NCBI GenBank assembly: GCA_021432635.1
Contig: MU270024.1
Coordinates: 1-64,000 of the forward strand
Direction: 5' to 3'
Source of the DNA: Thozetella sp. PMI_491
Taxonomy: Eukaryota > Ascomycota > Sordariomycetes > Chaetosphaeriales > Chaetosphaeriaceae
DNA: 64,000 nt
Every line of letters begins with the position of its first letter. Within the stretch, counting starts at the first letter, position 1. The notes under the pieces are model-generated. The model made no database searches and had not been told where the DNA came from. It saw only the letters and a list, made by a program, of their open reading frames with translations. Below, piece by piece: positions 11,100 through 22,650 of the stretch. Both the position numbers and the translations under genes were made by a program.

Positions 11100-11830
11100 A
11101 TGGCCCCATTCGGCACCTTGTACACGCTCTCGGAGCGCATTCATCACCGAACCCGAAAGGTGACCACATCTTAGTAGCCAAACAGCCTGATGTCTTGCTC
11201 ACAACGAGGCAGATTTTTGGAGCTGCTAGTATCAACAGTTTAGAGCTCACCGTCCCTGAGTACGTCATGGGCGTGACCCATAAGACGCCCGAGTACCTCA
11301 CCAAGTTCCCACTGGGCAAGATCCCCTCGTTCGAGTCGTCGACTGGCCTCAGGCTGATTGAGTCCAATGCAATCGCTTTCTACGTGGCCGAGTCCGGGCC
11401 GAAAAAGGATCAGCTACTCGGTGCGACGCCTGATGAACGCGCGACTATACAGCAGTGGATATTCTTCTCGGAGCTGCAAATAGAGCCGTCGCTATGGAAG
11501 GTAGCCATATGGCGACGTGGTCTCGTACCGTTCGATGCCGAGGCTGAGGCGGAAGGATCATCCACGCTCCCACGGTGGCTCGACCATCTCGAGAGAGGGC
11601 TCCAGGGGAAAAGGTGGCTACTCGGCGACAGCGCCGGGCCAAGCCTCGCCGACCTGACGGTCTCAGCGGTCATCCTATTTGGGTATTTAACGTATATCGA
11701 CGCCGAGATGCGAGCGAAGTATCCCGAGACGCTGCGTTGGTTCGAGCAGGTCAAAGCCGTCCCGGAGCTGAGCGCGCTGTATGAGGGCGAGTACGTGGAC
11801 AAGAGGGAGGAGCCACCGGTGGAGCAGTAG
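11100..11830 (+). CDS. Glutathione S-transferase, EF1B-gamma-like
   Basis: Two exons, 11100-11159 and 11213-11830, joined in phase 0 across a 53-nt intron (donor GTGACC, branch TGCTCAC, acceptor GGCAG); 225 residues. The ATG at 11100 gives the start MAPFGTLYTL that is characteristic of this subfamily. The thioredoxin-like N-terminal domain continues with NSLELTVPE, GVTHKTPEYLTKFPLGKIPSFE and the glutathione-contact segment LIESNAIAFYVAE. The C-terminal all-helical domain follows (LLGDSAGPSLADL, about residues 160-172). Such GSTs conjugate glutathione to electrophiles, and some act as tailoring enzymes in fungal secondary metabolism. A longer open frame upstream of 11100 lacks an ATG and is not used. 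Role here is unassigned. Confidence 0.88.
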
Positions 11831-12294
11831 TACACTAAAAGCGTATTAGTATCTTGTTACCTAGTGACACAGAGACCTAGCCAAGACTGGGCAGATAAGC
11901 ACATCTACTCCAGTAACCTAGGTAAAGCGACTATCAAGGAATAAAATCCTCATGTTCAAAGAAGAGAAAACGTGTATTTTCGTGGGGTACGTAGCCTGAC
12001 AAAACGTACGCGGCTCGTGGTTACCGTGGTCCTCACCGGGCGCAACCAGGGAATGATTGACTCCGCTGACTTCCGTGTCAGCACTGGATCATCCCCCATC
12101 CCTGCGCGATGTACTTGGTTCATCAGCTTTGTTAAGATACTGAGAATAGTTGCTGATGTACGAACAGAATGTAATTACTTGCTTGTGCTAGCTTAGTCAC
12201 AAAGCTTTCGGTTCTTCCTCCTAGATGAGCATTCCCTGGGAAAACAGCTGTAGAAATATTCCAGAATAGATTGAGCAGTTGAATACTACGATAT
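11831..12294. other. Intergenic between convergent genes
   Basis: About 460 nt between the GST stop and the stop of the minus-strand secreted orphan. It should hold both 3' UTRs; no further feature is recognised. Confidence 0.4.
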
Positions 12295-12980
12295 TTAGTG
12301 ACCGTCCGCCCTCAAAAACCCTTGAATCTCGCCTTTCCTTAGTTCATCTCCATCTAACGTACTCTCCCGCCCAAGCAGGAGCCGAGGCTTCCAGACGTCA
12401 ATACCGCTGTCCGTCTTCTCAGCCGAGAAGGCCCAGGTAGTTCTGTTTGCTAGACCCAAATATACGCCATCCTGACGAACGCCAGCGACGAAATGTGCAT
12501 AAGGTTCGGGAATGTGGCCATAACCTCCAGATTTCTTGACCACCAACATTGCGTCGCGATTTGTGTCTGTGTAGATACGCAGTGGCGTGGATTCCGGTCG
12601 CGTGATGATTGCATCCTCATCTGTACACCAAGAGGAATATCCGGCACGGTCCGACTCGTTGAAGAAGACGATCTACCTCATGTTACGGGCTGAGCATAGT
12701 AGATTTTCGTCAATGCGATTCTTACATAAGAAAATGGATTCATCATTCGCTGGTGTACCTCGATGGTGTCCATTTTAATTTGCAAGTTGTCCAGGTACAT
12801 ACCGGTGCCGACAATGCGAAGACTAAGCTGCTGGACCATTCCATTTCCAGTCGAAGCGGACTGGACATAGCCACCGTAAGGAGAGCAGACACCACCGAGA
12901 AATCTAGGTTCCACACTGGTTGCTATGGCCGTATGAATGAAAGACAGAACGAAATATGTCCAGGCGCGAGTTAAAGCCAT
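12295..12980 (-). CDS. Secreted protein of unknown function
   Basis: Two exons on the minus strand, 12980-12726 and 12672-12295, around a 53-nt intron (donor GTAAGA, acceptor AGGTAG); 210 residues. The ATG at 12980 has a good context (AACATGGCT) and opens a signal peptide (MALTRAWTYFVLSFIHTAIA). The mature protein begins near SVEPRFLGGVC and contains few cysteines (three within the first 110 residues: GGVCSPYGG and SSWCTDE regions), plus a beta-rich middle (LSLRIVGTGMYL, DAMLVVKKSGGYGHIP, HFVAGVRQDGVYLGL). No known domain was recognised. The exons join in frame with continuous sensible sequence, so the model is solid although the function is open. A TATA-like element lies about 145 nt upstream. 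Confidence 0.7.
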
Positions 12981-14020
12981 GTTTGAAGATGACGTCCTGG
13001 GGATGGGCAGATGAGAAGGACAAGAGGCAATCAAAAGGCCGACAGATAGTAAGAGCACGTGCCCATGTGCGATTCCTTAGAAGGCGCTCCGAGTAATTCA
13101 GCTCGGTCACAGGCTCTTCCATCATATAAATATAGCCACTCAACTTTTGTCAGGTTTAGGCGACAATGCTAATATAACTCCTTTTAGTGGCCTCGTATTT
13201 TCCGACTGTAGCGCTTTCATAAGCTTATATAAAGGCTATTGCACAAAAAGACCAAGTGCCCCAGCCACTCGCGTGTAATATCCCTCAAAGCTTAATATAA
13301 GCCGTATACTACAGCTGTCCAGCTCCTCCCCTGTTGGGGCCACTTTCAGGCTGCGCCACCCAAATCTTGCAGATTAGCAGACTTTGAGCATCAGGGTAAA
13401 TTGAACTCGGTCTCTCGGTGTACTGCAGCTTCCTAGCCGGACCGGCTCAAATATACTTCAATTAACGCCAAAGAGGGATGAAGCGCGAGAGCATGCGTCT
13501 GAAATTGCGGGGTGGCTGCCCGGTCCTAGAGGAATTACTTGGGCAGCAACAACAACAATTGGTAATATGTGCATTAAGGCTCTAGTAGAGTCATGGGCAA
13601 CTAAGGTAGGTGTCAAAACCTTTTACAGGACGCCCAGCCCTATCCCCACGGGTCTATCTCACAAGGTCAACAGAAAGGGGGCTTATCATTTGGCACGTGA
13701 TCCCCTGAGTCGTTAAAAATTATCACTTCTTTGTTCAGCATAGAAAAAGTGGAGTATTGCTGCCGTAGCTTTGTGCTAAAACATGCTAGTTAGCAGTAAC
13801 GTAGTTATTTGGTTGGGTTGGACTGTGCTGTACGGAGTTTTCCGTACACTAAGTTATAGAGCTTCTCCACATAATCCATATGCTCCGGACAGGATCGGGG
13901 GTTCGGGCCATCTTTATACCGCCGCAACATCTATAAATAGCATAATGCAAGCCCTGCAACAGCAATGTCTTTGTTATCGTGAGCTGTTCTTACCTTGGTT
14001 TGTACTGAATGCACTTAGCA
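12981..14020. other. Divergent intergenic region
   Basis: Shared upstream region of the minus-strand secreted orphan and the plus-strand Zn2Cys6 regulator. A minus-strand TATA-like element (TATTTATATGA) lies at about 13121-13131. No coding exon is supported. Confidence 0.4.
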
Positions 14021-15990
14021 ATGGATGGAGAAGCCCCGGTGCCGGTTTGTCCCGCACCACGCATTCCTGCCGGCGCAGCATGTGCCAATTGTAGACGCCG
14101 AAAATTGAGGTGCTTGCGAAGCCATAGGCAAAAGACCTGTCAAAGGTGGTCTTCTATCCGTGGCATTTCATTTCATTCCCATTGATGTTTTCTAGATGCC
14201 TAAAGGATGGCCACGAGTGCATGTTGGACACCCAGCCTCGGCAGGTCCGAGGTCAAAACTCCAGTCGCGCAAAGGGGGGAGAATTTGTAGTGGGACAAGC
14301 AAGGAGCGCTGCACGTCCCACAGTTGACGTTATCACAACTCTCCTCGAGGGCATTTCGAAGCCCGTGCAGGAGGAAACCCGGCTTTCAATCCAAGGTTTT
14401 CATCGTACCATGCTCGACTCCATCTTCCCCGAGACCGGGGAGAAGCCTTTAGGCCCGTCTCTTGCTGACCCCGGCCTGGAATTCTCCATTCCCACCGGCA
14501 CACACCCTGTCTCCAACCCCAGCCCGCCGCTGGAAGCCATAAAGGCGGAATTCTTTCTCAACCGCTATCGCCTATTGACGCACATTTTTCCATTTGTAAC
14601 TCTCCCAGATTCTACGTCGCTCCCGTCCCTTCTCCACCAGCGTCCGTTCCTGGCCCTCGGGATATTTTCTGTCATGTCAAATGACGAGCCTGACCTGCAG
14701 TGGAGACTAGAACGAGAGTTTCGGAAGGCTTTTAGTAGTGTAGTGATTGTCCGGGGATATAAATCACTAGACATTCTCCAAGGATTACTTGTGCATCTGG
14801 CATGGTCGGTAATGCTCTGCGCTATCAGTGTCATATGCTTACGGTAGCAGGTATCCATTACACATCGACCCGCGAATGAGTCAATTCCGACTACTGCTGC
14901 AAAGCATCGTCACACTGTTGCAAGATCTCCAGCTAGATCAGTCTACTGCGCCTAGTACTCGTGGCTCACAAGAGATTTTGGAAACAAGCGAACTTAAGCG
15001 AGCTCTTCTTGGATGCTACTATCTTTGTACGGCGTGAGTGCGCTGGTGTCCTGTCTCCAAGATCTGTAGCTAAGAGACTTCTCAGCTATGCACTTCCCGG
15101 CCGCCGCCCAAATCTTCTGCAATACAGCCAGTATATGGAGCAGTGCTGCTCACAGTTGCTTGCAAACCCAAGCTCCGCGGCTGACAGCCTCTCCGCTTAT
15201 ATGATACGTCTGCGTCGTATTATGGATGCGGCAGACAACGCCACTGACCCCTCCGAAATTTCGGTCCTTGAATTGCAGCTCCAAAATCTTGTTGACACAA
15301 TATGTTCATGGAATCAACAACATGGTCAGTCTGAATGCTCTGCAGCCGATCGAGGCGCTGATTCTCCTCACAGCTGAGATTTTTCAAATGCACCAGTTCT
15401 ATATTGAAACCAAACTCGCAAATTGCTCCATGCTTCTTTCTCGCGACCTCCAGGAACTATCACAAACCCTGATGTCGTGCGTACGTGCTGCGTCGTTGAT
15501 GTTAGCACACCTAAGCACCGTCGACCCGAACAACTTCAAGGACTACGCAATGATTCAGTGGTCCCAACTCGACCATACCACCTTATTTGTTTTTCAGCTC
15601 ATCTCATTCGCTCTAGCTAATCCTCCAGCAATGGAAGATGCCAGAGAGCTGGTAAATCTCGGGACATACTTCGATGGTCTATACCTACGGATGACGGAAC
15701 TCTCTAGATCATCAGCGAGTGCCAGCAGTCGCCCGGATAGATTCTGCCTCTTAGCATCAATTATGTCAGTCATCCGGGAGAAGTTTGAGAAGATGGCGGC
15801 AAGGCTCACCGCCGCTCAAGCGGGCAATGGAACTCCCTATAATGAGGAGCAGTTCAATGGCAAACGATTCTGCCCGGTTCTTAGCGGAGCCATTAGATGC
15901 ACTGAATATTGGGAGATATTTATGGAATACGATTCTTCGTCGACTGCGGAAACTTTGTGCGTGCAGGACGAAACGAAAATACTGGCATGA
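14021..15990 (+). CDS. Zn2Cys6 fungal transcription factor
   Basis: Five exons: 14021-14145, 14196-14804, 14851-15033, 15086-15324 and 15374-15990; introns 50, 46, 52 and 49 nt; 590 residues. The binuclear zinc cluster is at residues 21-50 with C21, C24, C31, C40, C43 and C50 (CANCRRRKLRC ... CQRCLKDGHEC) and is completed only when intron 1 is removed. The middle region has the conserved segments of fungal zinc-cluster activators: FLNRYRLLTHIFPFV, LLHQRPFLALGIFSVMS, LQGLLVHLAWYP (restored by intron 2 removal) and a Tyr-x-x-Tyr-Met-Glu-Gln-Cys-Cys segment. It is a nuclear DNA-binding regulator, probably acting on CGG-type half sites (family knowledge). Neighbours are the secreted orphan and, downstream on the same strand, the aromatic amino acid decarboxylase, a possible target (inference). 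Weakest point: the last two splice sites. Confidence 0.85.
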
Positions 15991-16924
15991 CTTTAGATGT
16001 TCTCTCCTAACCGTATGTGATGATAATTGATGCTGCCGCACTCATTAAATCCTTTGGGACTCTACCATTAGCATGTTTGACTAAGGTACAGCGAACCCCC
16101 CTGGATCTACGTGTGGCAATATATAGTCCGCAACTGCTAAGGTCTTAGCCAAAGCAAATGTGCTACTTTCAAAACTTTTGTCTAAATGATCACCTTTCCG
16201 CTAGCATCTCTGGTTATTAACTGCACAGATTTATGTCTGTCTTTATAGGGTTATCTACTCGGTTTCCTCCAATGACTCTTAAATGAATAAACCCATATAG
16301 GCACCTGCTGCAGGTTTCTGCGATTACTACTTGCACAGCTCGGCGTGTGGCGCTTTAGGTGGCTTTAGCGGTAGTTGGAAGCTACAACAGTGACACGCGG
16401 GGGGAACAAGATTCGTGTCATATAACAAGAAGCTATCCGTGAATAGCGTGTTGCCCGTGCCGTTGCCATAATGCAATGCAGGAGATCAAGGCACGTGTAA
16501 GGGTGAAGAAGATGTTCGCTGGGATCCGGCGTAGTTGCACAAGAAGGACGGAAGGTCTAAATGGCGTCCAAATAGTTGGAGCGATATCGGAAGCAGACGA
16601 GATTGATTTGCCAGCGAAAAGCTCGCCTTGCCCATGACATGGCTGATTTGTCTGGCTTGACTGGGGCTCAGATCCTTTCTTGTAATGCTTACAAACGTCT
16701 CGCAAACAAAGTGGTCCGCACGGCCACTAGTATAGCAACTTGGCGACTTAATTGGGCGGCGAGCCCCCGGCAATTGTTGCCTTCCGCGCATTAGGCTCGT
16801 GTAAAACTGCCACCCGAGAACTACCCCTTAGACTTTCGTTGTCCACGTAGTATAAGACCCGCCAATTCGACAACTTGGGTTCCTATGCTGTTTGCTCCAT
16901 GTTCAGTTACTAAGGAACTGGACA
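15991..16924. other. Intergenic, regulator to decarboxylase
   Basis: About 930 nt with only short frames. TATAA at about 16851 is a plausible core promoter element for the decarboxylase at 16925. No gene is supported. Confidence 0.4.
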
Positions 16925-18539
16925 ATGGATGCAACCCAATTCCGCGAGGCGGCGCATGCTGCAATTGAGCAGATCATTGACTACTATAGCACCATTCAGG
17001 ACAGGCGAGTCGTCTCCTCCGTCTCCCCCGGCTATCTCCGACTTCTGTTGCCAGATCATGCACCGCAGAACGGGGAATGCTGGGCTGAGATCCAACCCGA
17101 CATCGAGCGCTGCATCATGGACGGACTGACCCACTGGAACCACCCGAACTTCATGGCGTACTTTCCGGCCAATAGCTCCTACGCAGGTATCCTGGGTGAG
17201 CTCTACAGTGCTGCATTTACTGCTCCGGCGTTCAACTGGCTCTGTAGCCCTGCCATCACGGAACTCGAGACGATTGTGATGGACTGGGTATGCAAACTAT
17301 TATCGCTTCCGGAATGCTACCTTAGCTGCGGGGAGGGCGGCGGGGTGATCCAAGGTTCCACCAGTGAGGCGGTCGCGACGGTAATGGTGGCAGCTCGAGA
17401 GAGGATGGTGAGACGTGCAACTAGAGGGCTCTCTGGAGAGGAAGCGGAGAGGAAGGAAGACGAGGTCCGACGGAAGCTCATTGCACTCGCGAGCGACCAG
17501 GCGCATAGCTGCACCCAGAAAGGTGCAATTATTGCAGGCACAAAATTCCGAACGATCACCACCCAAGAAGAGGGGAATTTCTCGCTCAACGGAAGCAATT
17601 TGAAGAAGATGTTGGAAGACTGTTGTAGCAAAGGGTTGCTCCCTTATTACCTAACTGTTAATCTTGGAGCAACTAACACATGTGCTGTGGACAACTTTGA
17701 AGAGATTGCCCAGGTTTTAGAGGGGTGGCCAGAAGTCTGGGTTCATGTGGAAGGCGCGTTTGCCGGAGCCGCCTTGACTTGCCCCGAGTATCAGCACTTG
17801 TCTAAGGACTTTGGCCGCTTTAACAGCTTCGGGTTCAACATGCACAAGTGGCTCTTAACAAACTTCGATGCAAGGTAACGCTCTTCGCGTAACTATTTGG
17901 ACCAATTTCCAGGCTAATTTCTACAGTTGCCTCTTCGTCAAGACTCGCTCGGACCTCACTTCAGCCCTATCAGTCACTCCTTCATACCTCCGCAATGAGT
18001 TCTCCGATTCCGGTCTTGTGACCGACTACCGCGACTGGCAGATCCCTCTAGGCCGTCGCTTCCGTTCTCTCAAAGTGTGGTTCGTCCTACGCTCATACGG
18101 CATCTCCGGACTGCAATCGCACATTCGCGGGCACATCCGGCTCGGAGAGCTCTTTCACTCGCTCGTGGCGTCCCGTCCGGACTTGTTCCGCGTCATTGCC
18201 GGTCCAATTTTTGCTCTGACTGTTTTGGCAGTTGTGCCACGGACGCAAAAGCCCGAAATATCTCCAGAAGACTCCTTGCTTTCTCGGCAGGAGCAACTGG
18301 TTTCCAAACCTGAGATACCGGCGCGAGGGCAGATGATTGAGGACGCTAACGCTTTGACGAAAAATGTCTATGACTTGATCAACAAGAGAGGCGAGATATT
18401 TCTTACTAGCACCGTTGTTGGTGGGACTTACGCGATTAGAGTGGTGAGCGGAAGTCCAAATAGTGCTGAAACGAATATCAGGCGAGCTTTCGATATTCTG
18501 GTAGAGACGACAGAGGAGGTACTTGGTCGGTCTGTATAG
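16925..18539 (+). CDS. PLP-dependent aromatic amino acid decarboxylase
   Basis: Two exons, 16925-17874 and 17927-18539, around a 52-nt intron; 520 residues. The ATG at 16925 (ACAATGG context) gives the usual start MDATQFREAA. The group II decarboxylase fold is clear: HPNFMAYFP (about 73-81), APAFNWLCSPAITELE (101-116), the PLP phosphate region GGGVIQGSTSEA (138-149), the ring-stacking His194 in SDQAHS, and the Schiff-base Lys308 in NMHKWLL. Splicing restores NFDASCLFV immediately after the lysine. Enzymes of this family convert L-Trp, L-Tyr, L-Phe or L-Dopa to amines, either in alkaloid biosynthesis or amino acid catabolism. One oddity: the Asp that normally pairs with the PLP pyridine nitrogen (HVDAAYAG) is Glu276 here (HVEGAFAG). 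The specificity is not readable by eye. Confidence 0.9.
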
Positions 18540-20832
18540 GGTAATTTGTTCTCCACGGCTTCTCTGAAATTGAAAGGTCAAAGATGAGGAATTATACCAT
18601 GCTATAACCACCGTCTAAGTTCTCGTGTCCGATGCTAGTGTTAGGGCGGAGATGGCCTTCAGCGCAAGAGAAAAAGGGATTAGGCACCCGAAATAAAGGC
18701 CATCGTCGCGAGACAAGATGCCCCCGGGACCGAATGGCCGAGGGATTAGTTAAGGTCGAAATGAGAAACAGTCCACCGACTATGTCCCTTAACTAGACAT
18801 CTCTTCTCCGGTGGTCGGCACCACCGGAGCCCTAAAAGGAGCAAAAGTACGCCAGAACACGCCCCCCTGCGAGGATTCGTGTCAAGCCCGATTCGGCGCC
18901 TCACCATGATGAAAGCGCCACACTTGGCAGATGGCCCTTCGAAAGGTTGCTCTCTTAGGACGAGATAGTTGTCGATCCTCGCTTCCCAGCACGATGACAA
19001 CCCTTGGATCAACGGAATACAAATGGAGGCCGCGGCCCTCAGAAAGTTTGGGCTTGCCGTTGATTACCCGTGCCGAGGCTCAAGTCTAAGGACGTGGTTT
19101 CTGAAGTAGCTGTACGCCAACCTACAATCGAGGTAACCTCATTGAGCGATGCGGCTTTTGCCAAATATAAAAGAACGTGGCCGATCCCGTAGGCCACTAT
19201 CCTCGTTTGCCATCTGCTGTGCGAGCTTCATACCCTTGTCTGCGAGTGCTGGCTGGACCGTAGTGCCGTTGCCTCTGAGTGCTCCATACATTGCATCTAT
19301 AAAGCAATCCTTAATCTATACTGCGTAAAGCAGATCGGATACATTTTATGGTTAGCTACGCGGGATCAGTAATGGAGATGATTTCAATAGTCCTATGGTG
19401 CCAGAGGCTTGCCCTAAGTGAATTGGGCCACAGTGTTTCGGAACTGAGCCGACGGAAACAGCATCCATCAAACCACCCTGGTTGTTAATACCTAATGATG
19501 ACACGGCTGGTGGAGAAGGCGGTGGCGGGCAAGCTAGGGGGTACGCCCCACTAGCTCGACGTTTCGTTGATCGGATCATTCCTCCCGCCTGTGGGGAACA
19601 CGCAGATCGGTTTGTTTGCCTCGCCACACTCTGTCTATCGTCGGCAGCTGCGAATCTCGTAGACACCTTATAGCTCTAGATAATCTGAAACCATGGAACT
19701 AGGGGAAAAAGACAACATCAAACTCATAATGTTACCGCGGCTTACTTTCCTGTTACTATAGATAAACCCACTTTTAGGGCTTTGCCTCGTTGTCTCGGAA
19801 ATCCCAGACGACTAAGTTCTATAGGCATAGACCGGGTATTCTTGGCCGTGATCACTCGATTGACTAACTGCTGACCTAACCTTGTATAAGCCCTCACACC
19901 GGAGTCGTTGAGAGATGGAAATCGACGAACCTCACACAACAGCAGAAAAGCAGGCTGGGTTCTTCCAAAGACAAGATGCACCCTGAAAACCCATAGCTGT
20001 GCGTAAACAAACGCGTCTAGAAAGCGGTAATGCAGACCCGACGGCTTTTCCGATCACATGTATTTTTCGAGCTATAGGTTTCCCATCGAAGGAACAGGTA
20101 TGTGAGACGGCCAAGAAAATAGGGGAAATCAAGTCTTGAAAACAATCTTACGACACGCAAAAAAGCGACTAAGCCGGGCCACCGTCACCTGCGCTGCGAA
20201 GAGAATTGCCGGGCCACGGCAGGTCGGCGGATTGTAAGGAGTCCGATGCTCGGATGTGTGCCGAGATTGCATCCATCTCCGCTACCATTTGTCTCGCGTG
20301 ATCCACCAGGCCCCCCCTCCCCCCTCCTCCTCAATTCACTATTCTGCCGCACGTCTGTAATAACCATACTTGGTTGCGCTGCTTGATCTGTGTATTCCTA
20401 TAGGTCTAACGTCCAGAGGACGGCTACGACTCTAGCGGTCGCAACTGTCTGGTATTCACTCAAGTGTATTGAAATTAATATGGTGCAACCTAGTGCCTCG
20501 TCCTCAGGGTTCATGCTCGAGGTAGTCTCTTGAACGGAACCCTGCTGTACAGGGGTGGAAGAGAACACTTCCCCATGCTACCTCCCGAGGTAGAGATAAG
20601 CAAAGCTTGTACCCCGCAAGTCCTCTATACCGGCGAACTCCTCTTCTCCGCGTGATAGCCGCCCACCAAAGCCTCTCCGCGATTAACGACGGGTAGATGA
20701 TAAGGCGCGGATATAAAGATCTCCATTGATCCTGGATTAGCCCGCGTTTGCGTCCACAACGGTTCCAACTTTCAAACGATCGAAGAAATTGGAATAGACA
20801 CTCCTTCGTCTGCTCGCGTACAGCCCAGCAAA
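18540..20832. other. 2.3-kb gene-free stretch
   Basis: No exon with family signatures on either strand. A C/T-rich run at about 20309-20333 (CCCCCCCTCCCCCCTCCTCCTC) is the only low-complexity feature. The open minus-strand frame overlapping 20504-21115 is antisense to the transporter start and has no domain. Confidence 0.45.
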
Positions 20833-22650
20833 ATGGGCTATTTCGGAGACGTGTTTGAGGGCACCACTCGCACCGGTCTGGCGTGCATGTTCCTTGCGTC
20901 GACTGGTGCTCTTTTATTCGTGAGTAGCCCTGAAATGCCCATGCTCGACTGATTCGGAGACGACTGTAGTGCTGACGGATTTGTGCGCCTTCGCCTGGGT
21001 AGGGCATAGATAACGGCTGGTGGTCAACGCTCCTTGGCGCAGATACGTTCCTCAGAGCATACGGTTCTTGCGTCACTGAGGATGGCGTTGAGACGTGCGG
21101 TCTATCTGCAAGCAAACAGTCTGCTGGAAGTTCTGTTCAGTCTGCTGGTATCAGTACGTTAGCTGCATCTATCTTCGTCTTTAAGAACCAGCGTTGGAAG
21201 CTAATCCTGCTGAAGTGGTTGCATGTTTGTTCGCCGTCTACCTAAACGACTACCTTGGACGAAGATATGCCATGGTGATTACAGGGATAGTGTCCATCAT
21301 TGGTGTTACAGTAGAGATGACTAGCGCAGCTGGCGTGACACCCCGATTTGGCCAGTTTGTGGCCGGTAAAGCCATCGCAGCCATAGCCATGGGACTTTGT
21401 GCTAATATTGTACCGATATATCTGTCGGAGACATCGACCGGTAAAGCCAGAGGCGCCGCAGTCAACATGTATCAGAATATTCTTATTGTCGGCGTCTTGA
21501 TCGCATCTGGGACTGTCTATGCCACGTCGACGCGCACAGACTCTTCATCTTACCTAATTCCAATCGGTCTTCAACTCATTCCACCGGCGGTCATGGTTGT
21601 CATTTCACCGTTTCTTCCAGAAAGTCCTCGTTGGCTTGTCTGGAAAGGGTACGTTGTCGAGACATTGGCCTAAGCGTACAGCTTTTGGTTTGTCATGCTG
21701 ATTAACACTTCGCAAATAGGCGTCTGGAAGATGCCAAGGTCGACGCCCAACGGCTATTCGGTACAACTACTAATAACTTCGATGCCGCTTCTTATGTTGA
21801 TGCCATCGAGATTGCGGTTCAAGAGGACCGAATGAATATGGCCAAGTTCCACAGTTGGACCGACTTGCTGCGGGGCCCCGATCTTCGCCGCCTCCTCATT
21901 GCCACCGGTATCCAGTGTCTACAACAGGCCCAAGGTTCCAGCTACGTGAACAACTATATTGTTGCTTTCCTGAAAGATTCAGGTGTCACCAATGTCTTTC
22001 CGGTAATCATGGGCATCAACGTCATGTACTATGTCTTCATTCTTACTGGTCATTTCTTGCCGGACAAGTTCGGACGACGTCCGCTCCTTATGGCTAATGC
22101 TCTACTATGCGGTGTTGTTATGATGATCGTTGCGATTCTAGCTACGACGATAACTCCATCCACTGACGCTTCTTCCAAGGCGGCCATTGCGTTAATCTTG
22201 GTTTGGCAAATCGGATTCGGAATTCAGTCTCCTCTTGTCTGGATTGTCACGGCAGAATCAGCGCCGACTCGTAACCGCGAGAAGGTTCTGGCCGTTGCCG
22301 TCTTCATTGGCTTTGGGGTTTCCCTCATGATTTCTTCCGTTGCCCCATTCATTCAGGATGCAGATTACGGCAATCTCGGGAGTCGAATTGTGAGAGACCA
22401 GCTCTTATTCCGCCCGTCAAGCGTGATTGCCACTAACATGAAGTTGCAGGGCTTTATATGGGCTTCCTTCTCTTTCATCACAGTTATTTGGGTATATATC
22501 TTTGTTCCTGAGATGAAAGGATTCTCTCTCGAACAGCTCGACTTCTTGTTTGCGAAAAACACGCCCACTCAGGCGTTCGGAAAGACCAAATTTGCGGATG
22601 AGATCTTGGCTGATGGACAGGGCCATCTTGAGATCCCTTTGAAGAATTAG
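20833..22650 (+). CDS. MFS sugar transporter
   Basis: Five exons: 20833-20919, 21003-21153, 21192-21648, 21720-22389 and 22450-22650; about 521 residues. The protein has the sugar-porter pattern: GALLFGIDNGWW in TM1, LNDYLGRRYAM (GRR loop), PIYLSETSTGKARG after TM4, FLPESPRWLVWKG before the central loop, and PDKFGRRPLL in the second half. It also has PLVWIVTAESAPTRNREK and the end VPEMKGFSLEQLDFLF. It should import a hexose or related solute across the plasma membrane by proton symport (family knowledge). Intron 2 (38 nt) is very short; an acceptor at 21200 (47 nt) would also keep the frame. Intron 4 (60 nt) is a multiple of three without a stop, so it can be misread as coding, but it interrupts the conserved QDADYGNL-GFIWASFSF region and has a CACTAAC branch point. 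Confidence 0.85.

Noticed and set aside
15226-15373. Reading through the 15325-15373 segment as coding in the Zn2Cys6 regulator
   Set aside because: It requires a change of frame; removal of a 49-nt GTCAGT-CACAG intron joins both sides in phase.
20504-21115. Minus-strand frame of 203 residues
   Set aside because: Antisense to the first two exons of the sugar transporter, with no domain signature.
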